This document shows, piece by piece, positions 1 through 6,086 of a stretch of DNA of 6,969 nucleotides. Below the pieces are notes generated by a model that searched no databases, was not told where the DNA came from, and worked only from the letters and a program-made list of their open reading frames with translations. The position numbers were made by a program, and so were the translations under genes. How positions within the stretch are numbered: the first letter of the stretch is position 1; each line of letters starts with the position of its first letter. The DNA lies in the NCBI GenBank assembly GCA_028699855.1, contig JAQVTV010000050.1:1-6969 (forward strand). Reading direction: 5' to 3'. Source of the DNA: Candidatus Izemoplasmatales bacterium. GTDB lineage: Bacteria; Bacillota_I; Bacilli_A; Izemoplasmatales; Hujiaoplasmataceae.

Positions 1-517
1 ACCGTTGCATATTGGAAGGAATCCACACGAGCATTTCCAAGCAAACATAGGCCAGTATTGAAGCAATCCCGCCCACGAGAAAGGGAATGCCGGTTTTATA
101 TCCCGTGCGATAGAACAAAGGGAGAAAGCCGATGTTGAAGGCGGAGAATACGATGAAAACGAAACCGAAGAACGCGACGTTCGGATCGATTCCCGCAAGG
201 TTTCCTTCCGGATACATGCGAATGCTCAAGAGGGCGATGGGAATCGCGATGATGACTTGAAACAATTGGATGATCGCAATCATGAGCACCCTTGCTTTGA
301 CAACATCCGATTTCCGAATCGGCAAGGACACCGTATAAAAAACGTCCTGGTTGATGCGGCCGTTGAGAAAGATGAAGAAGATGGACATGCAGATGTAAAG
401 AAATTGGATGTATGAGGGATAGTTGGGGATGAGAAACATCAAAGAAAACGACAGGAAGATGTAGGTTGTGGGATGCGAAGCCAGTTTGAATTCTTTATAG
501 AGAAGGTTTTTCATCAT
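1..517 (-). CDS. ABC-2 type transporter permease, N-terminal part (cut by window edge)
   Basis: Reading the minus strand from the ATG at 517 gives 172 uninterrupted codons to the window edge, so the C-terminus is missing. The protein starts MMKNLLYKEFKLASHPTTY and has hydrophobic segments near residues 20-35, 38-50, 80-100, 115-135 and 145-165. Between the first two and the third lies a hydrophilic stretch, 'NGRINQDVFYTVSLPIRKSDV'-like in character. A short cytoplasmic N-terminus (LLYKEFKLA), early membrane helices and the 'LPIRKSDVVKARV' loop are typical of ABC-2 permeases of the YhcI/YtrC-like kind (family knowledge). It would form the membrane channel for the ATPase encoded just upstream. 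The ATPase stop (521-519) and this ATG are separated by one base, and a GAAAGGA Shine-Dalgarno lies inside the ATPase 3' end, so the two are very probably co-transcribed and translationally coupled. The substrate is unknown. A second ATG follows immediately at 514. Confidence 0.8.
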   Translation of the reverse strand, partial: MMKNLLYKEFKLASHPTTYIFLSFSLMFLIPNYPSYIQFLYICMSIFFIFLNGRINQDVFYTVSLPIRKSDVVKARVLMIAIIQLFQVIIAIPIALLSIRMYPEGNLAGIDPNVAFFGFVFIVFSAFNIGFLPLFYRTGYKTGIPFLVGGIASILAYVCLEMLVWIPSNMQR

Positions 518-518
518 T

Positions 519-1361
519 TCACGTCCTTTCGATATGGATCATGATGGTCTCGAGATTGGTTTGAGAGACTTCAACGTCTGAAATCCCGTCCAGATCTTCG
601 GTTTTGATCAAACCCTCGAAGCCGAATTTGTGGATGCGCGGCCCGATGAGTTTGGCGTTGAGATCGGGAAGGAGTCGATCCTTGGGTCCCTTGACAAGGC
701 GGTACGTGTCAATGAAGGTATCCTTTTCGGATGTGGCAATGATGGAACCGTTTTTGATATAGGTGATATAATCGGCACATTTTTCCAGGTCGGAAGTGAT
801 GTGCGTGGAGAAGAGGATGCTGATGTCTCCGTTTTCGACCAAGTCCTGAAAGAGAAGCAATACTTCATCGCGCGATACGGGGTCTAGTCCGCTGGTGGGT
901 TCATCTAAGATGAGCAACTGGGCATGATGAGACAAAGCGAGTAATAATGAGAACTTCACTCGCATTCCCGCCGATAGTTCATCGACCTGTTTGTTGACAT
1001 CGAGACTAAACTTTTGCATCAATTGCGCGCACACGTCATCATCCCACGTAGCATAAAACCGCTTGGTCACGGCTAGGATTGATGATAATTTCTTTTTGGG
1101 GTAGAAATTGATGCCCCCGAGGACCAAGCCGAGTTTTTGTTTCAATGCAAATTCGTTCTCCTGGTAATCTTGCCCAAACATCATGACTTTACCGCTTCTA
1201 GGATAGACGAGTCGGAGCATCGATTTGATCGTGGTGGTTTTCCCCGCTCCATTGCGACCGATGAAGCCCATGATGAATCCTTGATCGAGCGCAAATGAGA
1301 CTTCATTGAGCGAAAAGGTTTTGAAATTCTTTGTCAAACGGTCAACGGATAATATTTCCAT
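519..1361 (-). CDS. ABC transporter ATP-binding protein, exporter type
   Basis: This is the nucleotide-binding subunit of an ABC-2 type exporter, powering the permease encoded immediately downstream. With the ATG at 1361 as start it has 280 residues. Walker A is GRNGAGKTT at residues 35-43, the signature LSAGM at 129-133, Walker B LLILDE at 149-154, the D-loop SGLD at 157-160, and the H-loop histidine at 187 (FSTHIT). About 90 residues follow the ATPase core, as in YtrB/YhcG-type subunits. An in-frame GTG at 1370 would give 283 residues but overlaps the Shine-Dalgarno. AAGAGGTG lies about 8 bases before the ATG, so the ATG is preferred. The Q-loop region (about 78-88, GLVLGGINFYP) lacks the usual glutamine, a deviation I associate with this subfamily from general knowledge. 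It is the first gene of its operon, controlled by a strong promoter with a palindrome across the start site. Family assignment is firm; the substrate is unknown. Confidence 0.95.
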   Translation of the reverse strand: MEILSVDRLTKNFKTFSLNEVSFALDQGFIMGFIGRNGAGKTTTIKSMLRLVYPRSGKVMMFGQDYQENEFALKQKLGLVLGGINFYPKKKLSSILAVTKRFYATWDDDVCAQLMQKFSLDVNKQVDELSAGMRVKFSLLLALSHHAQLLILDEPTSGLDPVSRDEVLLLFQDLVENGDISILFSTHITSDLEKCADYITYIKNGSIIATSEKDTFIDTYRLVKGPKDRLLPDLNAKLIGPRIHKFGFEGLIKTEDLDGISDVEVSQTNLETIMIHIERT

Positions 1362-1377
1362 GACAGGCACCTCTTAA

Positions 1378-1400
1378 CTGTGTATATGGCATATACACAG
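1378..1400. promoter_or_regulatory. Perfect 23-bp palindrome, probable repressor operator
   Basis: CTGTGTATAT and ATATACACAG form perfect 10-bp arms around a GGC centre. The site covers the predicted transcription start and touches the -10 box of the ABC operon promoter, so a bound protein would block initiation. TGTATA-n5-TATACA symmetry resembles operators of GntR regulators of the YtrA subfamily, which commonly control exporters of this type (family knowledge). No regulator gene is in the window, so the identity of the repressor is inference. Confidence 0.65.
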
Positions 1401-1427
1401 TATATCACCTTTACACAACCATGGCAA
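1399..1427 (-). promoter_or_regulatory. Sigma-A-like promoter of the ABC exporter operon
   Basis: On the minus strand, TTGCCA (1427-1422) is followed after exactly 17 bases by TATACT (1404-1399), each a 5/6 match to consensus. Initiation would be near 1392, inside the palindrome 1378-1400, leaving a leader of about 30 bases before the ATPase ATG. Confidence 0.7.
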
Positions 1428-1489
1428 GATTGATTTTCCGTTTTTTTACACACAATGATGACTAAGAAAGGGATGTTACGATATTTCCG

Positions 1490-1518
1490 TTGTCACGGAT
1501 AAAAAAATAAGGTATAAT
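1490..1518 (+). promoter_or_regulatory. Sigma-A-like promoter of the YwaF/TMEM164-like gene
   Basis: TTGTCA (1490-1495), a 17-base spacer and a perfect TATAAT (1513-1518) predict initiation near 1525. The gene at 1562 is the only plus-strand gene immediately downstream. Confidence 0.75.
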
Positions 1519-1525
1519 TGATGCC

Positions 1526-1548
1526 AGTACAACGGCACACGTTGTACT
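1526..1548 (+). promoter_or_regulatory. Inverted repeat at the 5' end of the mRNA leader
   Basis: AGTACAACG and CGTTGTACT are perfect 9-bp arms around a GCACA centre. The repeat begins at the predicted transcription start and ends just before the AGGGGGA Shine-Dalgarno. It could be an operator or, in RNA, a 5'-terminal stem-loop stabilising the message or tuning translation. There is no T run after it, so it is not a terminator. Confidence 0.55.
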
Positions 1549-1561
1549 AGGGGGAAATTGA

Positions 1562-2395
1562 ATGGGTAATTTCGGGTCCAAGCACCTTTTTGGTTTGCTT
1601 TGGTTGTTTTCTGTCATTGGCATCGTATTATTGGTTTTGCTCATCATTCGCAAGAAGAACCACTATGGAAACCGATATGATCGGAAAGTCATCATGGGGG
1701 CAGCAATCTTCATGTGGATTTGGGAAATCATCAAATCAATCTACATGATCAAAAGTGAAGCATTTGGCGGTGTGGGGGATTATCCTTCCTACATGATGCC
1801 GCTTCATATTTGCAGCATGGGGTTGTATGCATTTCCAGTCATCGCGTATAAAGAAGGAAAACTCGCTGATTTTGTGAAACCATTCGCGTTTGCCGTCATG
1901 TTGTTGATGACATCGATCATTTTGACGATACCGGATTCGAGTGGAATCATGGGCAATCTACCTCATTGGGGCTTCACCTACGAAAACACCTTGCCGTATC
2001 AATCATTCCTGTATCACGGATCGCTGGTGTTCGTGCCGCTGTACATGGTATTAAGCGGATTCTACCGGCCACATATCTCTGATATCGGCAAGTCCATGGC
2101 AGTGTTATTCGTTGTGGCAGCATTTGCTTATACCGTCAACAAGATTTTGGGAACCACGGACTTCATGACGCTGGAATATGGCAACGGTAATCCGTTCCAA
2201 TCGCTCATTACAAAAAACTATCCACTCTACATCTTGTTGTTGTTTTCGATATCAGCCGGAGGAACCGGTCTCGTGTTGGGTGTGAGCGATTTGGGGGTTT
2301 CCTTACGAGAAAAGCGCGTGATGAACGCATATGAAGCGCCATATGAGCCGAAAAGAGAATGTGCGAAAGGATTTTCGGTGCACCATCAGAAATAA
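1562..2395 (+). CDS. YwaF/TMEM164-like polytopic membrane protein
   Basis: This 277-residue, strongly hydrophobic protein has about seven membrane segments, roughly at residues 10-29, 43-62, 77-95, 105-125, 150-168, 178-193 and 220-242. I recognise the pattern of the TIGR02206/YwaF family, related to eukaryotic TMEM164. Features are an early His (H8) before the first helix, a conserved 'MPLHICS' motif at 79-85 starting helix three, and a later 'YQSFLYHGSLVFVPLYM' helix containing another His. Animal TMEM164 has been described as a Cys-dependent acyltransferase acting on phospholipids. C84 in the LHIC motif could be equivalent, but that is inference and the bacterial role is unknown. The ATG at 1562 follows AGGGGGA with 7 bases between, and the ORF ends in TAA. 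It has its own promoter and strong terminator, so it is monocistronic, diverging from the ABC operon. The C-terminal 30 residues are charged and probably cytoplasmic. Confidence 0.8.
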   Translation: MGNFGSKHLFGLLWLFSVIGIVLLVLLIIRKKNHYGNRYDRKVIMGAAIFMWIWEIIKSIYMIKSEAFGGVGDYPSYMMPLHICSMGLYAFPVIAYKEGKLADFVKPFAFAVMLLMTSIILTIPDSSGIMGNLPHWGFTYENTLPYQSFLYHGSLVFVPLYMVLSGFYRPHISDIGKSMAVLFVVAAFAYTVNKILGTTDFMTLEYGNGNPFQSLITKNYPLYILLLFSISAGGTGLVLGVSDLGVSLREKRVMNAYEAPYEPKRECAKGFSVHHQK

Positions 2396-2420
2396 AAAAA
2401 TTCAGAAGGTCTTTTCATCA

Positions 2421-2450
2421 CCCTTTTCTCGGTCGGGAAAAGGGTTTTTT
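2421..2450 (+). terminator. Rho-independent terminator after the YwaF-like gene
   Basis: CCCTTTTCTC pairs over 10 bp with GGGAAAAGGG (one T-G pair) around a GGTC loop, followed by six T. It lies about 25 bases after the TAA stop at 2395. Confidence 0.9.
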
Positions 2451-2515
2451 CTTGGTTTTGCTTGATACTCGGTTTCTGTTTTCGCTCAGGAGTGGCGATA
2501 TGTTGCGAATTGTTA

Positions 2516-2521
2516 TATAAT
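2516..2521 (+). promoter_or_regulatory. -10 box of the acyltransferase promoter
   Basis: A perfect TATAAT lies 31 bases before the acyltransferase ATG and downstream of the previous terminator. No convincing -35 box is found at 16-18 bases (TGGCGA is the best at 17) and no TGn extension is present, so strength is uncertain. Confidence 0.5.
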
Positions 2522-2552
2522 ATATCTATTCCGACATGAAAGGATTCAATGC

Positions 2553-3701
2553 ATGAAAAAAACGCGACTTGATCGTCAACAAGATTGGATGCTCGCATTA
2601 TTGCGACCCCTAGTGCATGTATGGATGCGACTCGATGCCAAGAGGAAAGTCCACCGCGACCCGTCAGTCGATTTCAAACGAAAAGAACCGTTTGTGATGT
2701 TAGCGAATCACACTTTTTTGTTCGATGTGGTCCATGTACCATTGCGCTTTCGCAATGTGCCGTTTATCATCGCCTCGCAAACGCTTTTCGCGAGACAACC
2801 CTCTAAATTCTTCGTGACGCAAATGGCGCATGTCATTCCGAAATCGAAGGGCAGAAGCGATATGCAGACCATCAAAATGATTATCAATGCAGTCAAGAAA
2901 GGGTATCCGATTTTGATTTTTCCCGAAGGCAACACGACTTTTTATGGAGAAACCGAACTAATCGAAGAATCGACGATGAAACTCATCAAGAAACTGGGTC
3001 TCGATGTGATTACCTGCAATGTCAGAGGTGGGTATTTATCCAAACCGAGATGGGCGACCGGCAAGCGCAAAAATCGGCGAATCGAGCTCTATTATCGTCT
3101 CGAGATTACGAAGGAACAACTGACCGAGATGTCTATCGACGCGATCAAAACAACGATCAATCAAGCGCTCTATCACAATGATTATGAGTATCAGCGTGAA
3201 AAGATGATTCCGCATCCGGGAAAACAACTCGCAGAAGGTTTGGAGGATGCGGTGTATGTCTGCCCTCATTGTAAGGCCATCAATTCCATCGTCACTCATG
3301 GAAATCTGATACATTGCCAAAATTGTCACAAAGAAGGCTATGTCGATGATTGTGGCTTCATTCAGGGGTTCGTATTCGATAATTTGATCGAGTGGAATCA
3401 ATATCAAAGAGGATTCATCGATCAGTTGCGATCCACCGAAATTGTCTCAAGCGGGAAGTTGTTCTATTTGAATTTTGATGATGATTCGCAAATAGAAGTT
3501 GGAATGATCCAGATTATCTATCGTGACCATCATCTGCACATTTCTGGTGCAATCGATGAAGTGATTCCCATCGATCTCGTGAAGAACACGATCATCACGC
3601 TCAGAAGAGATTTGGAATTTCTCTATGATGGGCGTCATTTTGTCATCAAAATGGATCGCTATGTTGCAGCCTTCTTACGCATTCTTCAAGATAAGTATTG
3701 A
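2553..3701 (+). CDS. PlsC-type lysophospholipid acyltransferase with C-terminal zinc ribbon
   Basis: This 382-residue protein probably transfers an acyl chain to a lysophospholipid or glycerol-phosphate acceptor at the inner membrane face. The acyltransferase domain spans about residues 35-215. It carries the HX4D catalytic motif (NHTFLFD, H53/D58) and the acceptor-binding motif FPEGNTT (123-129). These two motifs make the family firm, while the exact substrate is not determined. Unlike ordinary 200-260 residue PlsC proteins, it continues with a four-cysteine zinc-ribbon-like segment, CPHC (237-240) and CQNC (255-258). A beta-rich domain of about 110 residues follows, ending in a helix (RYVAAFLRILQ), possibly PH-like (inference). 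There is no long N-terminal membrane helix, only an amphipathic stretch at 12-27, so membrane attachment may be peripheral. AAAGGA 8 bases before the ATG supports the start. It ends in TGA, inside a hairpin. The preceding YwaF-like gene may also act on lipids, but each has its own transcription signals. Confidence 0.87.
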   Translation: MKKTRLDRQQDWMLALLRPLVHVWMRLDAKRKVHRDPSVDFKRKEPFVMLANHTFLFDVVHVPLRFRNVPFIIASQTLFARQPSKFFVTQMAHVIPKSKGRSDMQTIKMIINAVKKGYPILIFPEGNTTFYGETELIEESTMKLIKKLGLDVITCNVRGGYLSKPRWATGKRKNRRIELYYRLEITKEQLTEMSIDAIKTTINQALYHNDYEYQREKMIPHPGKQLAEGLEDAVYVCPHCKAINSIVTHGNLIHCQNCHKEGYVDDCGFIQGFVFDNLIEWNQYQRGFIDQLRSTEIVSSGKLFYLNFDDDSQIEVGMIQIIYRDHHLHISGAIDEVIPIDLVKNTIITLRRDLEFLYDGRHFVIKMDRYVAAFLRILQDKY

Positions 3702-3721
3702 GCCATGTCCCATGGCTCTTT
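3700..3721 (+). terminator. Hairpin overlapping the acyltransferase stop codon (weak terminator)
   Basis: GAGCCATG and CATGGCTC form a perfect 8-bp stem with a TCC loop, starting inside the TGA stop codon. Only three T follow, so termination may be partial. It could also protect the 3' end of the mRNA. Confidence 0.45.
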
Positions 3722-3754
3722 GATTGGGTGATGACTTGTAGAAAGGCCGCTCCG

Positions 3755-3783
3755 TTGTGATATGGGAGGGGTTATGATATAAT
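3755..3783 (+). promoter_or_regulatory. Promoter of the L25 gene with extended -10
   Basis: TTGTGA (3755-3760) is followed after 17 bases by TATAAT (3778-3783). The preceding TGA at 3775-3777 makes an extended -10 (TGnTATAAT). Initiation near 3790 gives a 40-base leader. A strong promoter is expected for a ribosomal protein gene. Confidence 0.75.
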
Positions 3784-3788
3784 GTTCA

Positions 3789-3814
3789 TGAATGATATCT
3801 TTTTTAATCATTCG
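3789..3814 (+). promoter_or_regulatory. 5' leader hairpin of the L25 mRNA
   Basis: GAATGAT (3790-3796) pairs with ATCATTC (3807-3813), extendable by a T-G pair, around a U-rich 10-base loop. It lies at the predicted 5' end of the transcript, just before the AGAGGAG Shine-Dalgarno. Function is unknown; a 5' stabiliser is the simplest reading. Confidence 0.35.
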
Positions 3815-3829
3815 AGAGAGGAGTAGACC

Positions 3830-4432
3830 ATGAAAATCGAAAAACGCACCGAATCACTCAAGCAGATTCGAAGCGAGGCGAAAGTCCCAGGTGTTCTGTA
3901 TGGCAAGAAAATGGATCCCACATCCATCCAAACCGGGGAAAGAGACTTAAGCGATGCTTACGGCAAATACGGGGAGACGCAAACGTTCAAGATCAAGTTG
4001 GGCCGGAGCACACATCTCGTCTATTTTAAAGCCGTTCAAAAAGAGATTGTCAATCACAGTCGTTTTCTTCACTTTGATTTACTTAAAGTCGATAAAGATG
4101 ATATCATTACCGCAAAGGTTCCACTGATCATCATCGGTCGCGATCTGATCGAGAATCAAGAGCGCATCCTTCAAGTGATTTCCGATTCTGTCGAAGTTGC
4201 CTATGGTGCGGAAAGGGAAGTCAGTTCAATCGAAGTCGATGTCTCGAAGTTGGATGTCGGTGACAGCGTCCGTGTACAGGATTTAGTCATTCCTGAAGGA
4301 ATTGAAGTGGTGGATCATCCGGAAAAACTGCTATTGCAAGTATCTGAGACCAGTTTCGTAGCTGAAGAAGACAGTGATGAAGAAGACTCGACAGAAGAAG
4401 TATCGGCTTCAAGCGAATCCACCCAAGAATAA
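3830..4432 (+). CDS. rplY: 50S ribosomal protein L25 (CTC/TL5 type)
   Basis: This is a 5S rRNA-binding protein of the large ribosomal subunit. The 200-residue length is that of the two-domain CTC/TL5 form, not the about 95-residue E. coli form. The N-terminal 5S-binding domain occupies about residues 1-88, with the family motif VPGVLYGKK (19-27) and the conserved 'FLHFDLLKV' strand near 80-88. The beta-rich C-terminal domain runs to about 173 and includes 'VEVDVSKLDVGDSV'-like strands. The last 25 residues are a very acidic, Ser/Glu-rich tail common in this protein. AGAGGAG with 6 bases before the ATG supports the start; it ends in TAA. It is monocistronic, with its own extended -10 promoter and a strong terminator. 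In Bacillus the homologue Ctc is stress-regulated, but no sigma-B-like box is visible here; the promoter looks sigma-A type. The neighbourhood does not show the frequent pth neighbour. Confidence 0.93.
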   Translation: MKIEKRTESLKQIRSEAKVPGVLYGKKMDPTSIQTGERDLSDAYGKYGETQTFKIKLGRSTHLVYFKAVQKEIVNHSRFLHFDLLKVDKDDIITAKVPLIIIGRDLIENQERILQVISDSVEVAYGAEREVSSIEVDVSKLDVGDSVRVQDLVIPEGIEVVDHPEKLLLQVSETSFVAEEDSDEEDSTEEVSASSESTQE

Positions 4433-4439
4433 AAAGATG

Positions 4440-4471
4440 ACGTGTTCTCGATTTGAGGACACGTTTTTTTT
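4440..4471 (+). terminator. Rho-independent terminator after L25
   Basis: ACGTGTTCTC pairs over 10 bp with GAGGACACGT (one T-G pair) around a GATTT loop, and eight T follow (4464-4471). It begins 8 bases after the TAA stop. Confidence 0.92.
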
Positions 4472-4562
4472 AATTATAGAAGGAATCATCTGTGTATCCG
4501 AAGACACGTTACTACTTGTTTGTGAATATGCATTCGGCACTCAAAGCAATTCAAAAAAAGTA

Positions 4563-4578
4563 CATAGATTCGTCTATG
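4563..4578 (+). other. Small UUCG-tetraloop hairpin in an intergenic gap
   Basis: CATAGA and TCTATG form a perfect 6-bp stem capped by TTCG, an exceptionally stable RNA tetraloop. It lies in the 180-base gap between the L25 terminator and the transporter gene, upstream of the likely transporter promoter. No T run follows. The rest of the gap (4472-4610) shows no ORF or other structure I can support. Confidence 0.3.
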
Positions 4579-4615
4579 GTTGATATTTATTGTTTCGTTC
4601 ATGGAGGAGATGACG

Positions 4616-4621
4616 TATAAT
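4616..4621 (+). promoter_or_regulatory. Possible -10 box of the transporter/flavodoxin operon
   Basis: A perfect TATAAT lies 32 bases before the proposed GTG start. No good -35 lies at normal spacing (TTGTTT is 20 bases away). A GGAGGAG at 4603-4609 just upstream is not followed by a usable start codon at proper distance. Confidence 0.4.
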
Positions 4622-4653
4622 ATATGTGATATCATCCCATCGAGGTGTCGCAG

Positions 4654-5601
4654 GTGGTTCATTCAACTTCAAGAAAAGCGCATATGGCGGGAGTGGCATT
4701 CGCCACCATTTTCGGGTTGTCGTTCATGTTTTCAAAAATCGCATTGGCGAACGTGACGGCGATGGGATTGATTGCTTATCGCTTCTTGTTTGCGTTCTTG
4801 GGGTTTCTCTTGCTTCGTCTCACAGGTATCGTCCGCATCCGTCTCAAGCGGGAACATGTGCCGCAGATGATGCTTGTGGCCTTGTTTCAACCCATATTGT
4901 ATTTCGTGTTTGAGACCTATGGATTGACATTGCTTACCAGTGCGGAAGCGGGAATGATGATCGCTTTGATACCGATTTTTGTCAGTATCTTGAGCGGAAT
5001 CTTCTTGAAGGAACGGCCCCTGCCCCTTCAGGTGGTTTTCATCATTTTGAGTGTTTCGGGCGTGATATTCATCCAAATCATGAGCCAGGACAAGCTGGGG
5101 GCATCTCCTCCGTTGGGTTATGTACTCTTGTTCTGTGCGGTGTTGTCGGCGGCATTCTTCAATATCTTTTCCCGGAAATCATCGAAAACGATGAAACCGG
5201 AAGCATTGACGTACTTCATGATGCTTTCCTCGGCCATCTTCTTCAACGCCGTCTATCTCATTCAACTTGGTTGGAAGGGGCAGATCGAGAATTACTTCAT
5301 CCATCTCTCGAAGGTCGAAGTGGTCGGTCCATTGCTCTATCTCGGACTTATGGCCTCCATCGGCGGATTCTTTCTCGTCAACTACTGCCTTGCCAGACTC
5401 CCCGCGCACATTTCGAGCATCTATGCCAATGTGTCGACGATCATCGCCATCGCCGCGGGTGCACTCATTCTGTCTGAAGAACTCGCATACTATCATTACA
5501 TCGGAAGTGCCATGATTTTGATTGGTGTCTATGGCACAATTGTGTTGAACCAACGAAAACAGCCCAACCACATTCCCATTTATGGAGGTAAACCCAAATG
5601 A
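4654..5601 (+). CDS. EamA/DMT-family transporter (10 membrane helices)
   Basis: This inner-membrane carrier belongs to the drug/metabolite transporter superfamily. The proposed protein has 315 residues with the usual two EamA repeats, about residues 10-140 and 155-295, and about ten hydrophobic helices. Family hallmarks visible are an early 'AFATIFGLSFMFSKIAL' helix, the 'LTLLTSAEAGMMIALIPIFVSILS' segment closing repeat one with 'FLKERPL' after it, and the corresponding 'SSIYANVSTIIAIAAGALILSEEL' segment in repeat two. The substrate cannot be deduced; members export amino acids, drugs or metabolites. The start is GTG at 4654, because GAGGTG (4642-4647) sits 6 bases before it. An upstream GTG at 4645 would overlap that Shine-Dalgarno, and an ATG at 4684 has a poorer site. 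Its TGA stop overlaps the flavodoxin ATG (ATGA, 5598-5601), so the two are translationally coupled. Confidence 0.87.
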   Translation: MVHSTSRKAHMAGVAFATIFGLSFMFSKIALANVTAMGLIAYRFLFAFLGFLLLRLTGIVRIRLKREHVPQMMLVALFQPILYFVFETYGLTLLTSAEAGMMIALIPIFVSILSGIFLKERPLPLQVVFIILSVSGVIFIQIMSQDKLGASPPLGYVLLFCAVLSAAFFNIFSRKSSKTMKPEALTYFMMLSSAIFFNAVYLIQLGWKGQIENYFIHLSKVEVVGPLLYLGLMASIGGFFLVNYCLARLPAHISSIYANVSTIIAIAAGALILSEELAYYHYIGSAMILIGVYGTIVLNQRKQPNHIPIYGGKPK

Positions 5602-6026
5602 ACATCAAAATCGTCTATGCGACCAAAACCAAACACTCGCGTAAAATCGCTCAAGCGATCGCAAACGGCTTCAACATCCAAGCGGAAAATTATCTCAATA
5701 ATCCGAAACTCGAAGATGTCGATCTGTTGTTTCTAGTCAGCGGCATCTATGGCGGAGTGAGCGATCCGAAGTTTCTCCAGTATGTCGCTTCCCTCAATCC
5801 TTCCTCTATCCGCATCGCAGCGGTTGTCACAAACTCAGCGGGAGGCACCTTCGCAAGCGAAGGCGTGCGCCAGACGCTCAAAGACGCGGGGATTGTTGTT
5901 TATCCAGAAGCCTTCATCTGCAGAGGAGCCTTCCTGTTCTTCTATATGGGACACCCCAATCAAACCGACCTCGAGTCAGCCGTCGCTTATGCCCATCGGG
6001 TTCGTGAGGCGATTTCGGGTCAATAA
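5598..6026 (+). CDS. Flavodoxin-like protein
   Basis: This 142-residue protein has the length and alternating beta/alpha pattern of a short-chain flavodoxin, a soluble FMN electron carrier or flavodoxin-like oxidoreductase. The first strand KIVYATKTKHS (4-14) occupies the phosphate-binding loop position, but the usual TxTGNT consensus reads TKTKHS without the glycine. The second loop SGIYGG (48-53) and third loop NSAGG (79-83) occupy isoalloxazine-contact positions. A cysteine (C108) lies in a 'FICRGAFLFFYMG' segment near the C-terminus, as in Flavodoxin_4/5-type proteins (family inference). The ATG overlaps the transporter stop and has GGAGG about 9 bases upstream, so the pair forms an operon. 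Whether the flavodoxin modifies or reduces the transporter's substrate is unknown. It ends in TAA, just inside a weak terminator hairpin. Confidence 0.85.
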   Translation: MNIKIVYATKTKHSRKIAQAIANGFNIQAENYLNNPKLEDVDLLFLVSGIYGGVSDPKFLQYVASLNPSSIRIAAVVTNSAGGTFASEGVRQTLKDAGIVVYPEAFICRGAFLFFYMGHPNQTDLESAVAYAHRVREAISGQ

Positions 6027-6047
6027 CCGATATTTTTTCTTTTTTTT
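6012..6047 (+). terminator. Weak terminator at the flavodoxin 3' end
   Basis: ATTTCGG (6012-6018) pairs with CCGATAT (6027-6033) with one T-T mismatch around an 8-base loop containing the TAA stop. A long, nearly pure T tract runs to 6047. The stem is weak but the T tract is strong. Confidence 0.45.
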
Positions 6048-6057
6048 GGCAAAACGG

Positions 6058-6086
6058 ATGACAAATCCTATTTTTTGGTATATGAT
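6058..6086 (+). promoter_or_regulatory. Sigma-A-like promoter of a putative small RNA gene
   Basis: ATGACA (6058-6063, 5/6 to TTGACA) is followed after 17 bases by TATGAT (6081-6086, 5/6 to TATAAT). Initiation is expected at about 6091-6094, exactly where the long RNA helix begins. No protein-coding gene lies downstream on this strand. Confidence 0.7.

Noticed and set aside
1362..1370. GTG at 1370 as the ATPase start
   Set aside because: It overlaps the AAGAGGTG ribosome site; the ATG at 1361 has correct spacing.
3036..3407. Minus-strand 123-codon frame inside the acyltransferase gene
   Set aside because: It lies opposite a gene with clear catalytic motifs, has no recognisable domain and no promoter. 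It is a shadow frame.
4374..4583. Plus-strand 69-codon frame overlapping the L25 3' end
   Set aside because: It reads across the L25 terminator in another frame and has no proper ribosome site or family resemblance.
4610..4735. Short frame after GGAGGAG beginning at ATG 4610
   Set aside because: The Shine-Dalgarno directly abuts the ATG with no spacing, and the 41-codon product overlaps the transporter in another frame with no resemblance to anything.
5179..5571. Minus-strand 130-codon frame inside the transporter gene
   Set aside because: The composition is His/Asp/Arg-rich, as expected for the antisense of a hydrophobic gene, and there are no start signals.
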